Below are positions 16,484 to 25,214 of a stretch of DNA of 64,000 nucleotides, piece by piece. Positions within the stretch are counted from its first letter, which is position 1; every line of letters begins with the position of its first letter. The DNA is taken from positions 248,001 through 312,000 of the forward strand of contig NZ_JOEQ01000003.1 of assembly GCF_000721075.1 (NCBI RefSeq), read 5' to 3'. The translations under genes and the position numbers were made by a program. This DNA is from Streptosporangium amethystogenes. Lineage in GTDB: Bacteria; Actinomycetota; Actinomycetes; Streptosporangiales; Streptosporangiaceae. The notes beneath the pieces were generated by a model. The model worked only from the letters and a program-made list of their open reading frames with translations. It did no database searches and was not told the DNA's origin.

Positions 16484-18652
16484 TCAGTCGTCGTAACCGC
16501 CGGGGGGAATGTTGATGCGCTCGCCGCCGTCGGGGGCGTCGTCATTCGACGGAGGCGGTGCGGGCTGGCAGCTCTGGCCACAGCCGCCGAACCGGGCCGA
16601 GTTGATCGGGGTGAACGACGTCGGCTCGACGTTCCTCAACGCCGCCAGCATCGTGTCCTTCCAGATCGGGCCCGGGATGCTGGCACCGAAGACCGAGCCG
16701 TAGTAGCGTCCGCCGATCGTGACGCCGTTCAGCTTGTACTTCTGCGAGCCGCGCGGGTCACCGATGCTGACCGCGCCGGCCAGGTCCGGGGTGAACCCGG
16801 CGAACCAGGCGGTGGCGGAGCTGTCGGTGGTGCCGGTCTTGCCCGCCGCGGCGCGGCCGATGCCGCCGACCGCCCGCATCGTGCCTTTGGTGAACACCCC
16901 GGACAGCACGTCCGCCGCCGCGTCGGCCACCTCGGGGTCGAGTGCCTGGCGGCACTTGGGCTGGTAGTTGGTGACCTTGCCGTTCCGGTCGGTGATCCGG
17001 CTGATCGCCATCGGCGCGCAGTACTTACCGCGCGCGCCGATCGCGGCGTACGCGTTCGCCACGGTCACCGGGTCCATCTCGTTGATGCCGAGCGTGAACG
17101 TCTCGTACTCCTGGAGCGCGAGCCCGTCGGAGCGGTGGATACCCAGCGCCTTGGCGGTCTTGACCGTGTCACAGAGCCCGACGCGCTGCTCCAGCACCAT
17201 GAAGAAGGTGTTCACCGAGCCCCAGGTGCCGGTCTGCAGGGTCCGCCAGCCGGGGCTGCCCTCGTCGTTGGTCACGGTGTGGGTGGGGTCACCGATGTTC
17301 TCGCCCTTGCAGTTCTTGAACGCCGAATAGCCCGGGGCCTTGTAACCGGCGCCGACGGTGAAGCCGTCATTGACCTTCATGCCCTTGGTCAGCGCGGTGA
17401 GCAGCGTGAACGTCTTGAAGGTCGAGCCTGCCTGGAAGCCCACGCCACCGCCGTGCGCGGCGTTCGCGACGACGTTGTAGGACATCTCGTTCCTGGCCTT
17501 GTTCTGGCCGTACGCCCGGCTGGCCGCCATGGCCTTGATCGCCCCGGTGCCCGGCTGAACCAGGGCCTCGGCCGCCACCGGGTTGTCGGTGGGGTTGACC
17601 CACTTTCTGATCGCCCGGTCCGCCGCCACCTGCATGGTCGGGTCGATGGTGGTCCTGATCGTCAGACCGCCACGGTTGAGAAACGCCAGGCGCTCCTTGG
17701 CCGTCTTTCCAAAGTCCTGATTTTTCAGGATCTCGTTACGGACATAGACGCAGAAGTACGGATAGTCGCTGACCTCGCAGCCGCCCGGTAGCTTCGTACC
17801 CTTGTAGCCGAGCTTGGTGGCCTTCGCCGTGGCCGCCTCGGCTGTGGTGATCTTGTCCAGCTCGGCCATCCGGTTCAGCACCACGTTGCGCCGGTTCAGC
17901 AACCGCTCGCGCTGCTTCGTCCCCAGGTTGGGATCGGTGGCGTTGGGGTCCTGCACCGCGCCGGCCAGCGTCGCCGCCTGCGGCAGGGTGAGCTTCTCCG
18001 CCGGCACCCCGAAGAACCGCTTGGCCGCCGCCTCGACACCATAGGCACCCGCGCCGAAGTAGGCGATGTTCAGGTACTTCTCCAGGATCTCGTCCTTGGA
18101 GTACTTCTGCTCCACCGCCATCGCGTGGCGCAGCTCGTTGAGCTTGCGCGCGTAGCTGGCCTCCAGCGCCTTGTCCTTCTCCGCATTGGTCTCGGCGGAG
18201 TTGAGCAGCACCTGCTTGACGTACTGCTGGGTGATGCTGGAGCCACCCTGGCTCACCCCGTCCGCCTGGAGGTTCTTGGCGAACGCGCGGATGGTGCCCT
18301 CGATGTCGATCGCACCGTGTTCGTAGAACCGGTAGTCCTCGATCGAGACGATCGCGGTCTTCATGACCTCGGACACCTTGTCGAGCTTGACGACCTCGCG
18401 GTACTCCTCGTAGAACCGTGCGATCTCCTTGCCCCTGGAGTCCTGCACGACGGTGACCTCCGCCGGTGGAGGCTCGACGAGCTCCTCGGGGTTGAGGTTC
18501 AGCTCGTTGGTCGCCGACACGATGCCGAGCCCCGCACCCCCCACGGCCGGTAGCGCGATCCCCGCGACCAGCACACCCGCCGCCACCCCTATGGCGGCAA
18601 GGCGCATGATCTTTGACGCGGTCCCCGACTGATCCTTAACCCACTCCGACAT
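16484..18652 (-). CDS. Class A penicillin-binding protein (glycosyltransferase/transpeptidase)
   Basis: 722 residues. A short cytoplasmic N-terminus and TM at about 17-40 anchor it. The GT51 domain polymerises lipid II (catalytic Glu in EDYRFYEHGAID, E105; QGGSSITQQYVKQ about 135-147). The transpeptidase domain crosslinks peptides: SxxK at S410-K413 (GSTFKTF), SxN at 479-481 (GSVNTFF), KTG at 605-607 (AGKTGTTD). A Pro/Asp-rich tail follows. All catalytic motifs are intact. No ribosome site precedes the ATG; a TAGAAT eight bases upstream suggests a leaderless transcript. Confidence 0.95.
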   Translation of the reverse strand: MSEWVKDQSGTASKIMRLAAIGVAAGVLVAGIALPAVGGAGLGIVSATNELNLNPEELVEPPPAEVTVVQDSRGKEIARFYEEYREVVKLDKVSEVMKTAIVSIEDYRFYEHGAIDIEGTIRAFAKNLQADGVSQGGSSITQQYVKQVLLNSAETNAEKDKALEASYARKLNELRHAMAVEQKYSKDEILEKYLNIAYFGAGAYGVEAAAKRFFGVPAEKLTLPQAATLAGAVQDPNATDPNLGTKQRERLLNRRNVVLNRMAELDKITTAEAATAKATKLGYKGTKLPGGCEVSDYPYFCVYVRNEILKNQDFGKTAKERLAFLNRGGLTIRTTIDPTMQVAADRAIRKWVNPTDNPVAAEALVQPGTGAIKAMAASRAYGQNKARNEMSYNVVANAAHGGGVGFQAGSTFKTFTLLTALTKGMKVNDGFTVGAGYKAPGYSAFKNCKGENIGDPTHTVTNDEGSPGWRTLQTGTWGSVNTFFMVLEQRVGLCDTVKTAKALGIHRSDGLALQEYETFTLGINEMDPVTVANAYAAIGARGKYCAPMAISRITDRNGKVTNYQPKCRQALDPEVADAAADVLSGVFTKGTMRAVGGIGRAAAGKTGTTDSSATAWFAGFTPDLAGAVSIGDPRGSQKYKLNGVTIGGRYYGSVFGASIPGPIWKDTMLAALRNVEPTSFTPINSARFGGCGQSCQPAPPPSNDDAPDGGERINIPPGGYDD

Positions 18653-18660
18653 AAGCGTAG

Positions 18661-18666
18661 ATTCTA
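18661..18666 (-). promoter_or_regulatory. -10 element (TAGAAT) for a leaderless PBP transcript
   Basis: Minus-strand TAGAAT is followed by eight bases and the ATG. In actinobacteria a TAnnnT box 6-9 bases before the start marks leaderless mRNAs; there is no Shine-Dalgarno here. No convincing -35 hexamer. Confidence 0.5.
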
Positions 18667-19197
18667 GACTTTAAACCTGTTTTGTGCACATAAAGCGCTT
18701 TCTTTTACATAGCGCATGGCTCTCTCCCGGGACAGCCCGACCGGACAGCCCTGGATCACCCGTGAGCACCCACCCTAGGGGAGCCCGTCGAAGGCGCGGA
18801 CCAGGATGGCGGCGACCCGGCCCACGGCCGGAGGTCCGAGATCGCTCGCTGGACCGATACGACATCGGCTTGAGCTCCTCGCCCGGCCGAACGGCTTCTT
18901 CCGCACAGGGGTCGACCGGCGCCAACCGAGGAGTTCGACCTGACCGCACCCGCGACGGGGTTGATCTGGACTTCCGGGAGCCGGAGGGCATGGCGATCCA
19001 GATCGCGGGCGGCAAGCCCCGACTGTGCCCGAGGCTCGCCTCGGGCACAGTCGGGAGCGAGGAAGGCCAGCATCTTCTACAAGACCACCCTCGTCTGACG
19101 CCCCGGTTTCCCCCGACGGCGGCTCCGCCGCCGGGGAGACCGGGCACCTCTTGGAGATGAACCACCGCTCAACGACGGGCCGGTCACCGAGGTGGCC
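18667..19197. other. Intergenic with two strong hairpins
   Basis: No gene is supported. Two inverted repeats stand out: GACTGTGCCCGAGG pairing perfectly with 19039-19052 around a CTCG tetraloop (19021-19052), and a long imperfect stem at 19100-19144 that ends just past the pectate lyase stop and is its probable terminator. Confidence 0.6.
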
Positions 19198-20142
19198 TCA
19201 GAGGCCGATCTTGCCCACTCCGGCGCCCGCGGTGACGGTCGCCTTCACCGAGCAGTTGCACTCGGGGGTGTAGGAGTAGGGGATCGCGGCCACGCTCGAC
19301 GGGTTCCTCGACAGCGGCGTTCCGGAGTTGGCGAGGTAGTTGTTGAGCAGCTTGATGTTGCCCTGCGGGGAGGTGCCCTCGGCCAGGGACGTGGGCCTGG
19401 CCACGTTCTCGAAATGGTTGCGCTCCACGTAGACGCCCGCGTTCGTGGTGGAGGCCACACCGTAGCTGCCGATGTTGGAGTAGTAGTTGTTGAGTACGTG
19501 CACGGGGTTGCCGAACCGCACCCGTGGGTGGCGCTGATTGGTGCCGTCGAACCAGTTGTGCACGTACGTCACCCGCAGGTGGCCGATATCGCCGGTGTTG
19601 CTGTCATCGGAACCTAGAAGTACTGACTTGTCGTGGTTGTAGAAGCGGTTCCAGGACACCGTGACGAAGTCGGAGGCGAGCCGGATGTCCACCAGACCGT
19701 CGTAGGCACGGGTGAAGTTGTTGTGGTCGATCCAGATGTTGTGGGATCCGTCCTGGACATTGATCGCGTCGTCGCCGGAGTTCTGGATGGTCAGGTTGCG
19801 GATGATGATGTTGCTGACCCCGCTCATGGTCAGACCGCCGCCGTTGAGACCGGAGCCGGGCCCGACGCCGAGAACGCTCTTGTTCGAGGCCACCCGGTAC
19901 ATCCCGGAGATCGAGATCATTCCGGAGACCCGGATGGTCAGCGCGCTGCTGGAGGTGAGCGCGCCGGCGAGAGCCGAGGCCGTGGTCACGGTGACGGTGG
20001 AGCCTCCGGAACCACCGGTCGTACCGCCGTTCATACTCGCGAATCCCACCGGGCTCGACTCGGCCGCCAGTGCGGGTTCCGCGTTCATCACCACGCACGA
20101 AGCCAGTGCGAGCGCCGCGGCGATGGTGCTCGGACGTCCCAT
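19198..20142 (-). CDS. Secreted pectate lyase (PL1 family)
   Basis: 314 residues with AGGAGG upstream. Signal peptide MGRPSTIAAALALASCVVMN, cleavage near ALA. The right-handed beta-helix carries IIIRNLTIQNSGDDAINVQD, IWIDHNNF, the Ca-binding/active strand DGLVDIRLASDFVTVSWNRF and the catalytic-Arg region HPRVRFGN. These are the conserved sites of family 1 lyases, which cleave polygalacturonate by beta-elimination outside the cell. A second lyase follows upstream; hairpins bracket each gene so they are probably separate transcripts. Confidence 0.93.
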   Translation of the reverse strand: MGRPSTIAAALALASCVVMNAEPALAAESSPVGFASMNGGTTGGSGGSTVTVTTASALAGALTSSSALTIRVSGMISISGMYRVASNKSVLGVGPGSGLNGGGLTMSGVSNIIIRNLTIQNSGDDAINVQDGSHNIWIDHNNFTRAYDGLVDIRLASDFVTVSWNRFYNHDKSVLLGSDDSNTGDIGHLRVTYVHNWFDGTNQRHPRVRFGNPVHVLNNYYSNIGSYGVASTTNAGVYVERNHFENVARPTSLAEGTSPQGNIKLLNNYLANSGTPLSRNPSSVAAIPYSYTPECNCSVKATVTAGAGVGKIGL

Positions 20143-20239
20143 GGAAACCTCCTGTTTGCGCTGTCGCGATTGATGAACCGGTACCGGGGGGTGGCGTCGA
20201 TCACCGACGCGCCCGCGGGACGAACGCGGTGGGACGGTG

Positions 20240-20272
20240 CCCGGTGACCGGTCCATGCCTCCGGTCACCGGG
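20240..20272 (-). terminator. Terminator between the two pectate lyase genes
   Basis: CCCGGTGACCGG and CCGGTCACCGGG form a perfect 12-bp stem around a 9-base loop, starting six bases after the upstream lyase stop. Confidence 0.7.
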
Positions 20273-20277
20273 GGTCT

Positions 20278-21795
20278 CTAGAGGCCGATGTCGGCCTGCG
20301 GGCCGGCGTAGGCGCGCAGCAGCGCCGGGACGTTCGCCGCCGGGTCGAGGGTGTAGGAGTAGAACGAGCTCGGCGTGAAGGCGGATCCGCCGCTCTCCTG
20401 CCGGCCGGTGGAGTTGACGACGATGCTGCCCGACTGCCGCAGCTGGGCGGCGGCGTCCCGGTAGTACGGGTCCTTGACGTTCTCGAAGTAGCTGTTCTCC
20501 AGCACCATCTTGGTGGCGCCTCTGGCGTAGTTGCCGTAGGAGGCGATGTTCTGCAGGTAGTTGTTGTACAGATGCGCGTAGGCGACGTTGTCGGTGCTGG
20601 GGTTGCGCTGGTTGTTGTCGTGGATCCAGTTGTGGTGGATGGTCATCCTCGCGGTGACGTTGTCGGTCCAGCCGATGCCGAAGGACTTGTTGTTCTCCGA
20701 CAGGACGTTCCACGACACGGTCAGGTAGCCGGTGTCCAGGCGGCTGTCGATCAGGCCGTCGTTCATCCGGGTGATGGTGTTGTGATCTATCCACACGTGG
20801 TGGGCGGTGTCCATCTGGATGCCGTCGTAGTCGAAGTCCTTGTCGTCCGGATCGTCGGAGGCCATTCGGGTGTCGCGGATCGTCAGGTTGCGGATGATCA
20901 CGTTGTGCACGCCGTTGCCGAGGAAGAACCCGCCGTTGACGATGTGACCGCCGGTCCCGACGCCGATGATCGTCTTGTTCGAGGCGACCTTGATCTCCGT
21001 ACCGTACGGCGTGACCGTGATCGCGCCGTTGACCCTGATGACGTGGGGAGTGCTCGCCGTGGCGTACTTCACCAGGTCCGCGTACGTCGAGACGGTCACC
21101 GTGGTTCCGGCCGCACCGCCCGTCGTGGTCGCGTCGCCCATCCCGCTGGTCGAGGCGAATCCGTCGGCCGCGTCGGACCAGCCGCGTCCGCCGCCCACCG
21201 AGGTGAAGAGCCACTGCTTGTTGGTGTTGGCGGTGCAGGTCTCCTGAATGATCGCCGCCCCCGAGTCGGTGGAGGCACCCTGATCACTCATGCACAACCC
21301 ACTGACCACACTGACGACCTGATACGTGCCACTGCCGGAGGCCACCAGACGCCACTGCTGGTTGGGCTTGGTCCCGTCCCCACACCCCCACTGCTGCAAC
21401 CGCACCCCGGAAACCGTCGAACCACCCGGCAGGTCCACACAGCGCCCACTGTTGACATTCGCGATGGTGTAAACCCCCGAACCAGCCGACCGCAAAACGA
21501 ACCGCTGCCAGGCATCGGCACTACAACCCCACTGCTGAAGCAACGCACCGTCGACCTTCGAACCGGCCACCACATCCAGGCACTTACCACTCCTGGTGAC
21601 ACTGATCTGATACGTACCGCCCACCACGGGCACCGCCGCCCGCGCCGGAACCACCAGAACAGCCGACACCGCGAGGACGGTGGCGATCAGCAGGACCATG
21701 CCCCTGGTGATACGCCGGACTGTTCCGACCGGTTGTGCTCCCGGCGACGGGCGTTGTCCGGGGGTGGATCTGCTCTGTTGGGGCGATATCGGCAT
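20278..21795 (-). CDS. Secreted pectate lyase with N-terminal ricin-type (CBM13) module
   Basis: 505 residues; GGAGAA eight bases before the chosen ATG. A Tat/Sec-like N-terminus (RRITRGMVLLIATVLAVSAV) leads to a beta-trefoil CBM13 (about 50-185, three repeats with QQWGC and the NQQWR motif) that binds sugar polymers. The PL1 beta-helix follows, with NVIIRNLTIRD, DYDGIQMDTAHHVWIDHN and DGLIDSRLDTGYLTVSWN. The lyase domain aligns throughout with the single-domain lyase next door, so the two are paralogues with different targeting. Confidence 0.93.
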   Translation of the reverse strand: MPISPQQSRSTPGQRPSPGAQPVGTVRRITRGMVLLIATVLAVSAVLVVPARAAVPVVGGTYQISVTRSGKCLDVVAGSKVDGALLQQWGCSADAWQRFVLRSAGSGVYTIANVNSGRCVDLPGGSTVSGVRLQQWGCGDGTKPNQQWRLVASGSGTYQVVSVVSGLCMSDQGASTDSGAAIIQETCTANTNKQWLFTSVGGGRGWSDAADGFASTSGMGDATTTGGAAGTTVTVSTYADLVKYATASTPHVIRVNGAITVTPYGTEIKVASNKTIIGVGTGGHIVNGGFFLGNGVHNVIIRNLTIRDTRMASDDPDDKDFDYDGIQMDTAHHVWIDHNTITRMNDGLIDSRLDTGYLTVSWNVLSENNKSFGIGWTDNVTARMTIHHNWIHDNNQRNPSTDNVAYAHLYNNYLQNIASYGNYARGATKMVLENSYFENVKDPYYRDAAAQLRQSGSIVVNSTGRQESGGSAFTPSSFYSYTLDPAANVPALLRAYAGPQADIGL

Positions 21796-21867
21796 GACGG
21801 CCGTTCTCCCTTCTGCACGCGGACGCGCGGTGGTCAAGGTCAGCGCCAACCACCGTCACGACGGTAT

Positions 21868-21881
21868 TGTTAGCGTTAACA
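21868..21881. promoter_or_regulatory. LacI-type operator upstream of the CBM13-pectate lyase
   Basis: TGTTAGCGTTAACA is a near-perfect palindrome with a central CG, the hallmark of LacI-family sites, in an otherwise GC-rich region 73 bp upstream of the start. No LacI gene is in the window, so the regulator would be encoded elsewhere. Confidence 0.55.
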
Positions 21882-22079
21882 TTTCACCTGGCCGCCGGCG
21901 TTGTACGGGTGTTCATCAGCGGCTGTACGGCGGAGCTAACATGACTTAATTCGGTTAGTCAACAAATAAACATGGCGCACTCCCTGGCGGATCGTGCCCT
22001 GGGCGGCTCATCTGCGGTTTCGTGCGAGGAGCAGGTGCTCCGCCGGTGGCGGCCTGGGAAACGTTCACGGCCGAGGCCC

Positions 22080-22150
22080 CGGTCGGTGCCGCGCGAAGAC
22101 CGGCGTCCACCACACCCGGCACACCTACGCCTCGCTCGATGGTTCGGTGA
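22080..22150 (+). pseudogene. Tyrosine-integrase scrap
   Basis: The frame reads GVHHTRHTYASLDGSVT. HxTRHTxASL is the box-II region with the first catalytic His/Arg of phage-type integrases, and the bases resemble those of the broken integrase at 33.75 kb. Only about 20 codons remain; no other gene is visible in 21882-22261. Confidence 0.35.
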
Positions 22151-22261
22151 CCGGCTGTGGCACGAACCTTGACGGCGAAGAACTCTCGGCGCGGGTAGCC
22201 GGCCCGGTTCCGAAGACCGGACATCCAGCACGGCAAGCCGCCTGCAAGCGGGCTTCACACA

Positions 22262-23155
22262 ATGGCTGGCATGAAAGCCTCCCCCACCGGATGCCTCAGC
22301 ATGCCCCTCCGGCTTGCCGCCGGCGCGACCCTCGTCCTCCTGACCATCACCGGATGCGGTGCCGGCGTTGACAAGCCCCAGAACGATCAGCCCGTTCCGG
22401 AACGCGTGACCAGCACGGCGACCCCCGAGACCGCCCCGACCACCCAGCCCACGGAGAACAGCGAGCCGGCCGAGACGGGCGACCCGGCCCAGGCCCAGAC
22501 GGCTGTGCTGCCGGGTGGGACCCTCGTCGACGGCGGCACCGTCGCGGCCGAGCTCACCCGCGCCGGGCAGCGGGACAAGTTCACCCTGGACCTGGGCGAC
22601 GCCAGGGAGTTCTACGTCACCGACATGACCGGTGACGATATCCAGCTCCAGGTGTTCTCCGAGGTCGACGGCCAGCCGGTCAGCCCGTCCAGCATCGCCC
22701 TCAGCTGGGGCACTGCGGTCGTCAAGCTGACCAAGACGGGCAGGCACCGGCTGGAGGTCTTCGGGAACACCAACGTCATCGGGCCGTACGGTCTCAGGAT
22801 CGCGACGGTGAAGGTCCGCACCTTCCCGGCGACGATCGGCCTGCAGATCGGCGGGGGCAACCCGGACGGCGCGGGGCGGCTGGACATCCCAGGACGCATC
22901 GACCGCTTCGAGTTCGACGCGGACGGCGCGTCGGCCATCAAGATCCTCGGTGGGGCCGGGGCGTGCACGGCCATCGAACTGGAGCTCACCGATGCCTCGG
23001 AGAAGAACGTCGCCGCCCCACGGCAGCCCGTCCCACTCTGCGGATACGAGTTCGACATCCCGCTCTCCAACGGAGACGGCAGGTATGCGCTCGTGGTCAG
23101 ATCGGGTACGGCGAAGACCGGAGCCTACTCGTTCCAGATCGCGCGGGCGGGTTGA
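22262..23155 (+). CDS. Lipoprotein of unknown function
   Basis: 297 residues. Signal sequence with lipobox LTITGCGAG (lipidated Cys near residue 33) so it is anchored outside the membrane. A Thr/Pro/Glu-rich linker (about 40-80) is followed by two beta-rich modules of similar size (DKFTLDLGDAREFYVTD and DRFEFDADGASAIKI), resembling pre-peptidase C-terminal (PPC-like) folds. A second in-frame ATG at 22271 is an alternative start. It converges on a Ser/Thr kinase gene; no functional link is evident. Confidence 0.75.
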   Translation: MAGMKASPTGCLSMPLRLAAGATLVLLTITGCGAGVDKPQNDQPVPERVTSTATPETAPTTQPTENSEPAETGDPAQAQTAVLPGGTLVDGGTVAAELTRAGQRDKFTLDLGDAREFYVTDMTGDDIQLQVFSEVDGQPVSPSSIALSWGTAVVKLTKTGRHRLEVFGNTNVIGPYGLRIATVKVRTFPATIGLQIGGGNPDGAGRLDIPGRIDRFEFDADGASAIKILGGAGACTAIELELTDASEKNVAAPRQPVPLCGYEFDIPLSNGDGRYALVVRSGTAKTGAYSFQIARAG

Positions 23156-23235
23156 GCATCGACCGGACGCCTGGGGACGTCCCGGCCTTCAACTCGTTTT
23201 CGCTCTCCGCGACCCGTATGTCCGGCACCGGATGA

Positions 23236-23284
23236 GGCGTCTCCAAATCTTGACCTGGCTTCCCGGTCAAGATTTGGAGACGCC
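23236..23284. terminator. Perfect 20-bp stem hairpin between convergent genes
   Basis: GGCGTCTCCAAATCTTGACC at 23236-23255 pairs base for base with 23265-23284 around a 9-base loop. It lies between the convergent lipoprotein and kinase stops and would end both transcripts. Its AT-rich centre is unusual for local sequence, and the stem is longer than typical terminators here. Confidence 0.65.
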
Positions 23285-23343
23285 GGACATCGACCAGGGA
23301 CAAATAACGGAGTCCTTGGCCGGGGAGGACGACCGGTCCCGGA

Positions 23344-24948
23344 TCAGGACCGGCTCAGGCTCCCGCGATACTCCAGCCCGCTGACACCCTCCTGGCCCAC
23401 GAAGTCCAGCGTCGCCGGGTCCTTCAGGGTGAGGGTCATGTCTCCCCCCACGCACTGATCCCGCTGCACGCGGGTCAGGTCGAGCACGTTTCCGGCCCTG
23501 GCCCGGGTCAGCATGACCTGCTGCTCACACGCGTCGGCCCGCCATGTTCCGGCCGACCGACCAGGCGGCAGGGTGAGCGTGATGTCGACGGTCTTCTTCC
23601 GATCGTCCTGCGAGACGACCTGGCCCGTCCACGTCCCGGCGAACGCCTCCGGAACTCCGCCTCCCGGCTGGACCGAGGTCGGCGTCGCCGGCGCCCCGGA
23701 AGACTGTGCCCCGGAAGACGATCGCCCGCCTGCGACAGAGCGTGATCCGGCGTCCCCACCGGTGCCGGTGATCGCCGGGTCGTCACCGGGTGAGCCACCG
23801 AGCGTTCCTGTGACATACAGGACCGCTGCCGCCACGAGCACCGCGACGATGCCGGTGATCGTGATCAGTACGGCGGCGGACCTCCGCCCCCGGCGGGTCA
23901 CCGGCTCACCATGCTGCGGTGCCGTTTCCCGCACCGCCGTGTCGGAAGGGCCGGTATGACGGGTGGGAGCCGGGCCATACGCGGGTCCGGCCGGACTCTG
24001 CGCTCCGGGCGAATCGGCTGGGAGCGTTCTGGTCGGTCCGGGACCGGCCACGACCGGAACCTGATCCGCCCGCCCGCTCCAGTCGGCGGGAAGGTAGGCG
24101 GTGGGCACCGGGCCGACGTCGGGAACCGTGACGGTGGGGGCTCCGGAGTCGACCAGGCGGATCATGAGCGCCCGTGCGGAGGGGCGTACCCCGGGGTCCT
24201 TGGCCAGACAGACGGTCAGCGTCTCCCGCAGGGGCGATGAGATGTCCGTGAGGTCGGGCTCGGCGTTGAGGATCCGGCTGAAGACCGCGGCAACGGTGTC
24301 GCTGCCGAACGGCGGCCGTCCGGTAGCGGCGTAGACCATGGTCGCGGCCCAGGAGAACACGTCGGCCGCGGGCGACCCGTGCACGCCGTTGAGCTGCTCG
24401 GGAGCCATGTACGGCGGGGTGCCGGACAGGGCCGAGGGCATCGTGCTCGCGTCGAGCAACTGGGCGATGCCGAAGTCGACCACTCGTGGGCCGTCCGGGC
24501 CGAGCAGCACGTTGGCCGGTTTGAAATCCCGATGGATGACTCCCGCGCTGTGGATGGCGGCGAGCGCGGTGGCCGTGGCGACCGCCAGGCGATCGAGGTC
24601 TCCGCCACGGAGGGGACCCTCGTCACGCACCCGATCCTGCAGTGCGGGACCCGCGATGAACTCGCTCACCACGTAGGGGTCCAGCCGGTCGGTCTCCGCC
24701 GCCAGCACCCGGGCCGTGCAGAAGGGGGCCACCCGCAGTGCCGACTGCAACTCCCTGGCCAACCGGCGGCGCGTGGCGGGATCCGAGCCGCTGCGAAGTA
24801 CTTTGATCGCCACCCGCTCGCCGGACCGGCTCCACCCTTCGTAGACGATCCCCTGCCCGCCCTCGCCCAGCCGCCCGACGACCTCGAACTCCCCCAGCAC
24901 GCGCGGGTCTCCCGGCTCCAGCGGGCCAGCGGGCATCGGCTCCTCCAT
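23344..24948 (-). CDS. Membrane-anchored Ser/Thr protein kinase (Hanks type)
   Basis: About 535 residues. The kinase domain has GEGGQGIVYEG, VAIK lysine, HRDFKPANVL and the DFG aspartate, so it should be active. A Pro-rich juxtamembrane part leads to one TM helix (VLITITGIVAVLVAAAVLYV). The extracellular part has a Gly/Ser linker and a beta-rich C-terminal domain (EAFAGTWTGQVVSQDDRKKT) with two cysteines, not PASTA repeats. The ligand is unknown. Start choice between 24966, 24948 and 24936 is unsettled; the last has GGAGGAG three bases upstream. Confidence 0.88.
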   Translation of the reverse strand: MEEPMPAGPLEPGDPRVLGEFEVVGRLGEGGQGIVYEGWSRSGERVAIKVLRSGSDPATRRRLARELQSALRVAPFCTARVLAAETDRLDPYVVSEFIAGPALQDRVRDEGPLRGGDLDRLAVATATALAAIHSAGVIHRDFKPANVLLGPDGPRVVDFGIAQLLDASTMPSALSGTPPYMAPEQLNGVHGSPAADVFSWAATMVYAATGRPPFGSDTVAAVFSRILNAEPDLTDISSPLRETLTVCLAKDPGVRPSARALMIRLVDSGAPTVTVPDVGPVPTAYLPADWSGRADQVPVVAGPGPTRTLPADSPGAQSPAGPAYGPAPTRHTGPSDTAVRETAPQHGEPVTRRGRRSAAVLITITGIVAVLVAAAVLYVTGTLGGSPGDDPAITGTGGDAGSRSVAGGRSSSGAQSSGAPATPTSVQPGGGVPEAFAGTWTGQVVSQDDRKKTVDITLTLPPGRSAGTWRADACEQQVMLTRARAGNVLDLTRVQRDQCVGGDMTLTLKDPATLDFVGQEGVSGLEYRGSLSRS

Positions 24949-25214
24949 GCGCGGCGATCTCTTCACAGTAGCGACACGGGACCCGGCCCACCATGGTCCT
25001 CCAGCAGAGCGACGGCCGAGGAAGTAGACGGACCACTGTGACGAGGCCGACTACGACGACTTCACAGACATCACCCTGATGATGGACAACGAATCGGGTA
25101 CGGCCCGCGGACGGAGCCATTGACCGGCACTCTCCGGAACCTCATACTAACTGAGAGTGCGACAGGTAGAACAAGCGCCGATCATTTTGGCCTGCGACGG
25201 CAAAGGGTGCGCGA

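Noticed and set aside
16181..17791. 536-codon plus-strand frame across the PBP gene
   Set aside because: Antisense shadow of the class A PBP, which has all catalytic motifs.
18756..19165. Minus-strand 100-160-codon frames upstream of the PBP promoter
   Set aside because: They overlap two strong hairpins and have no start signal or similarity.
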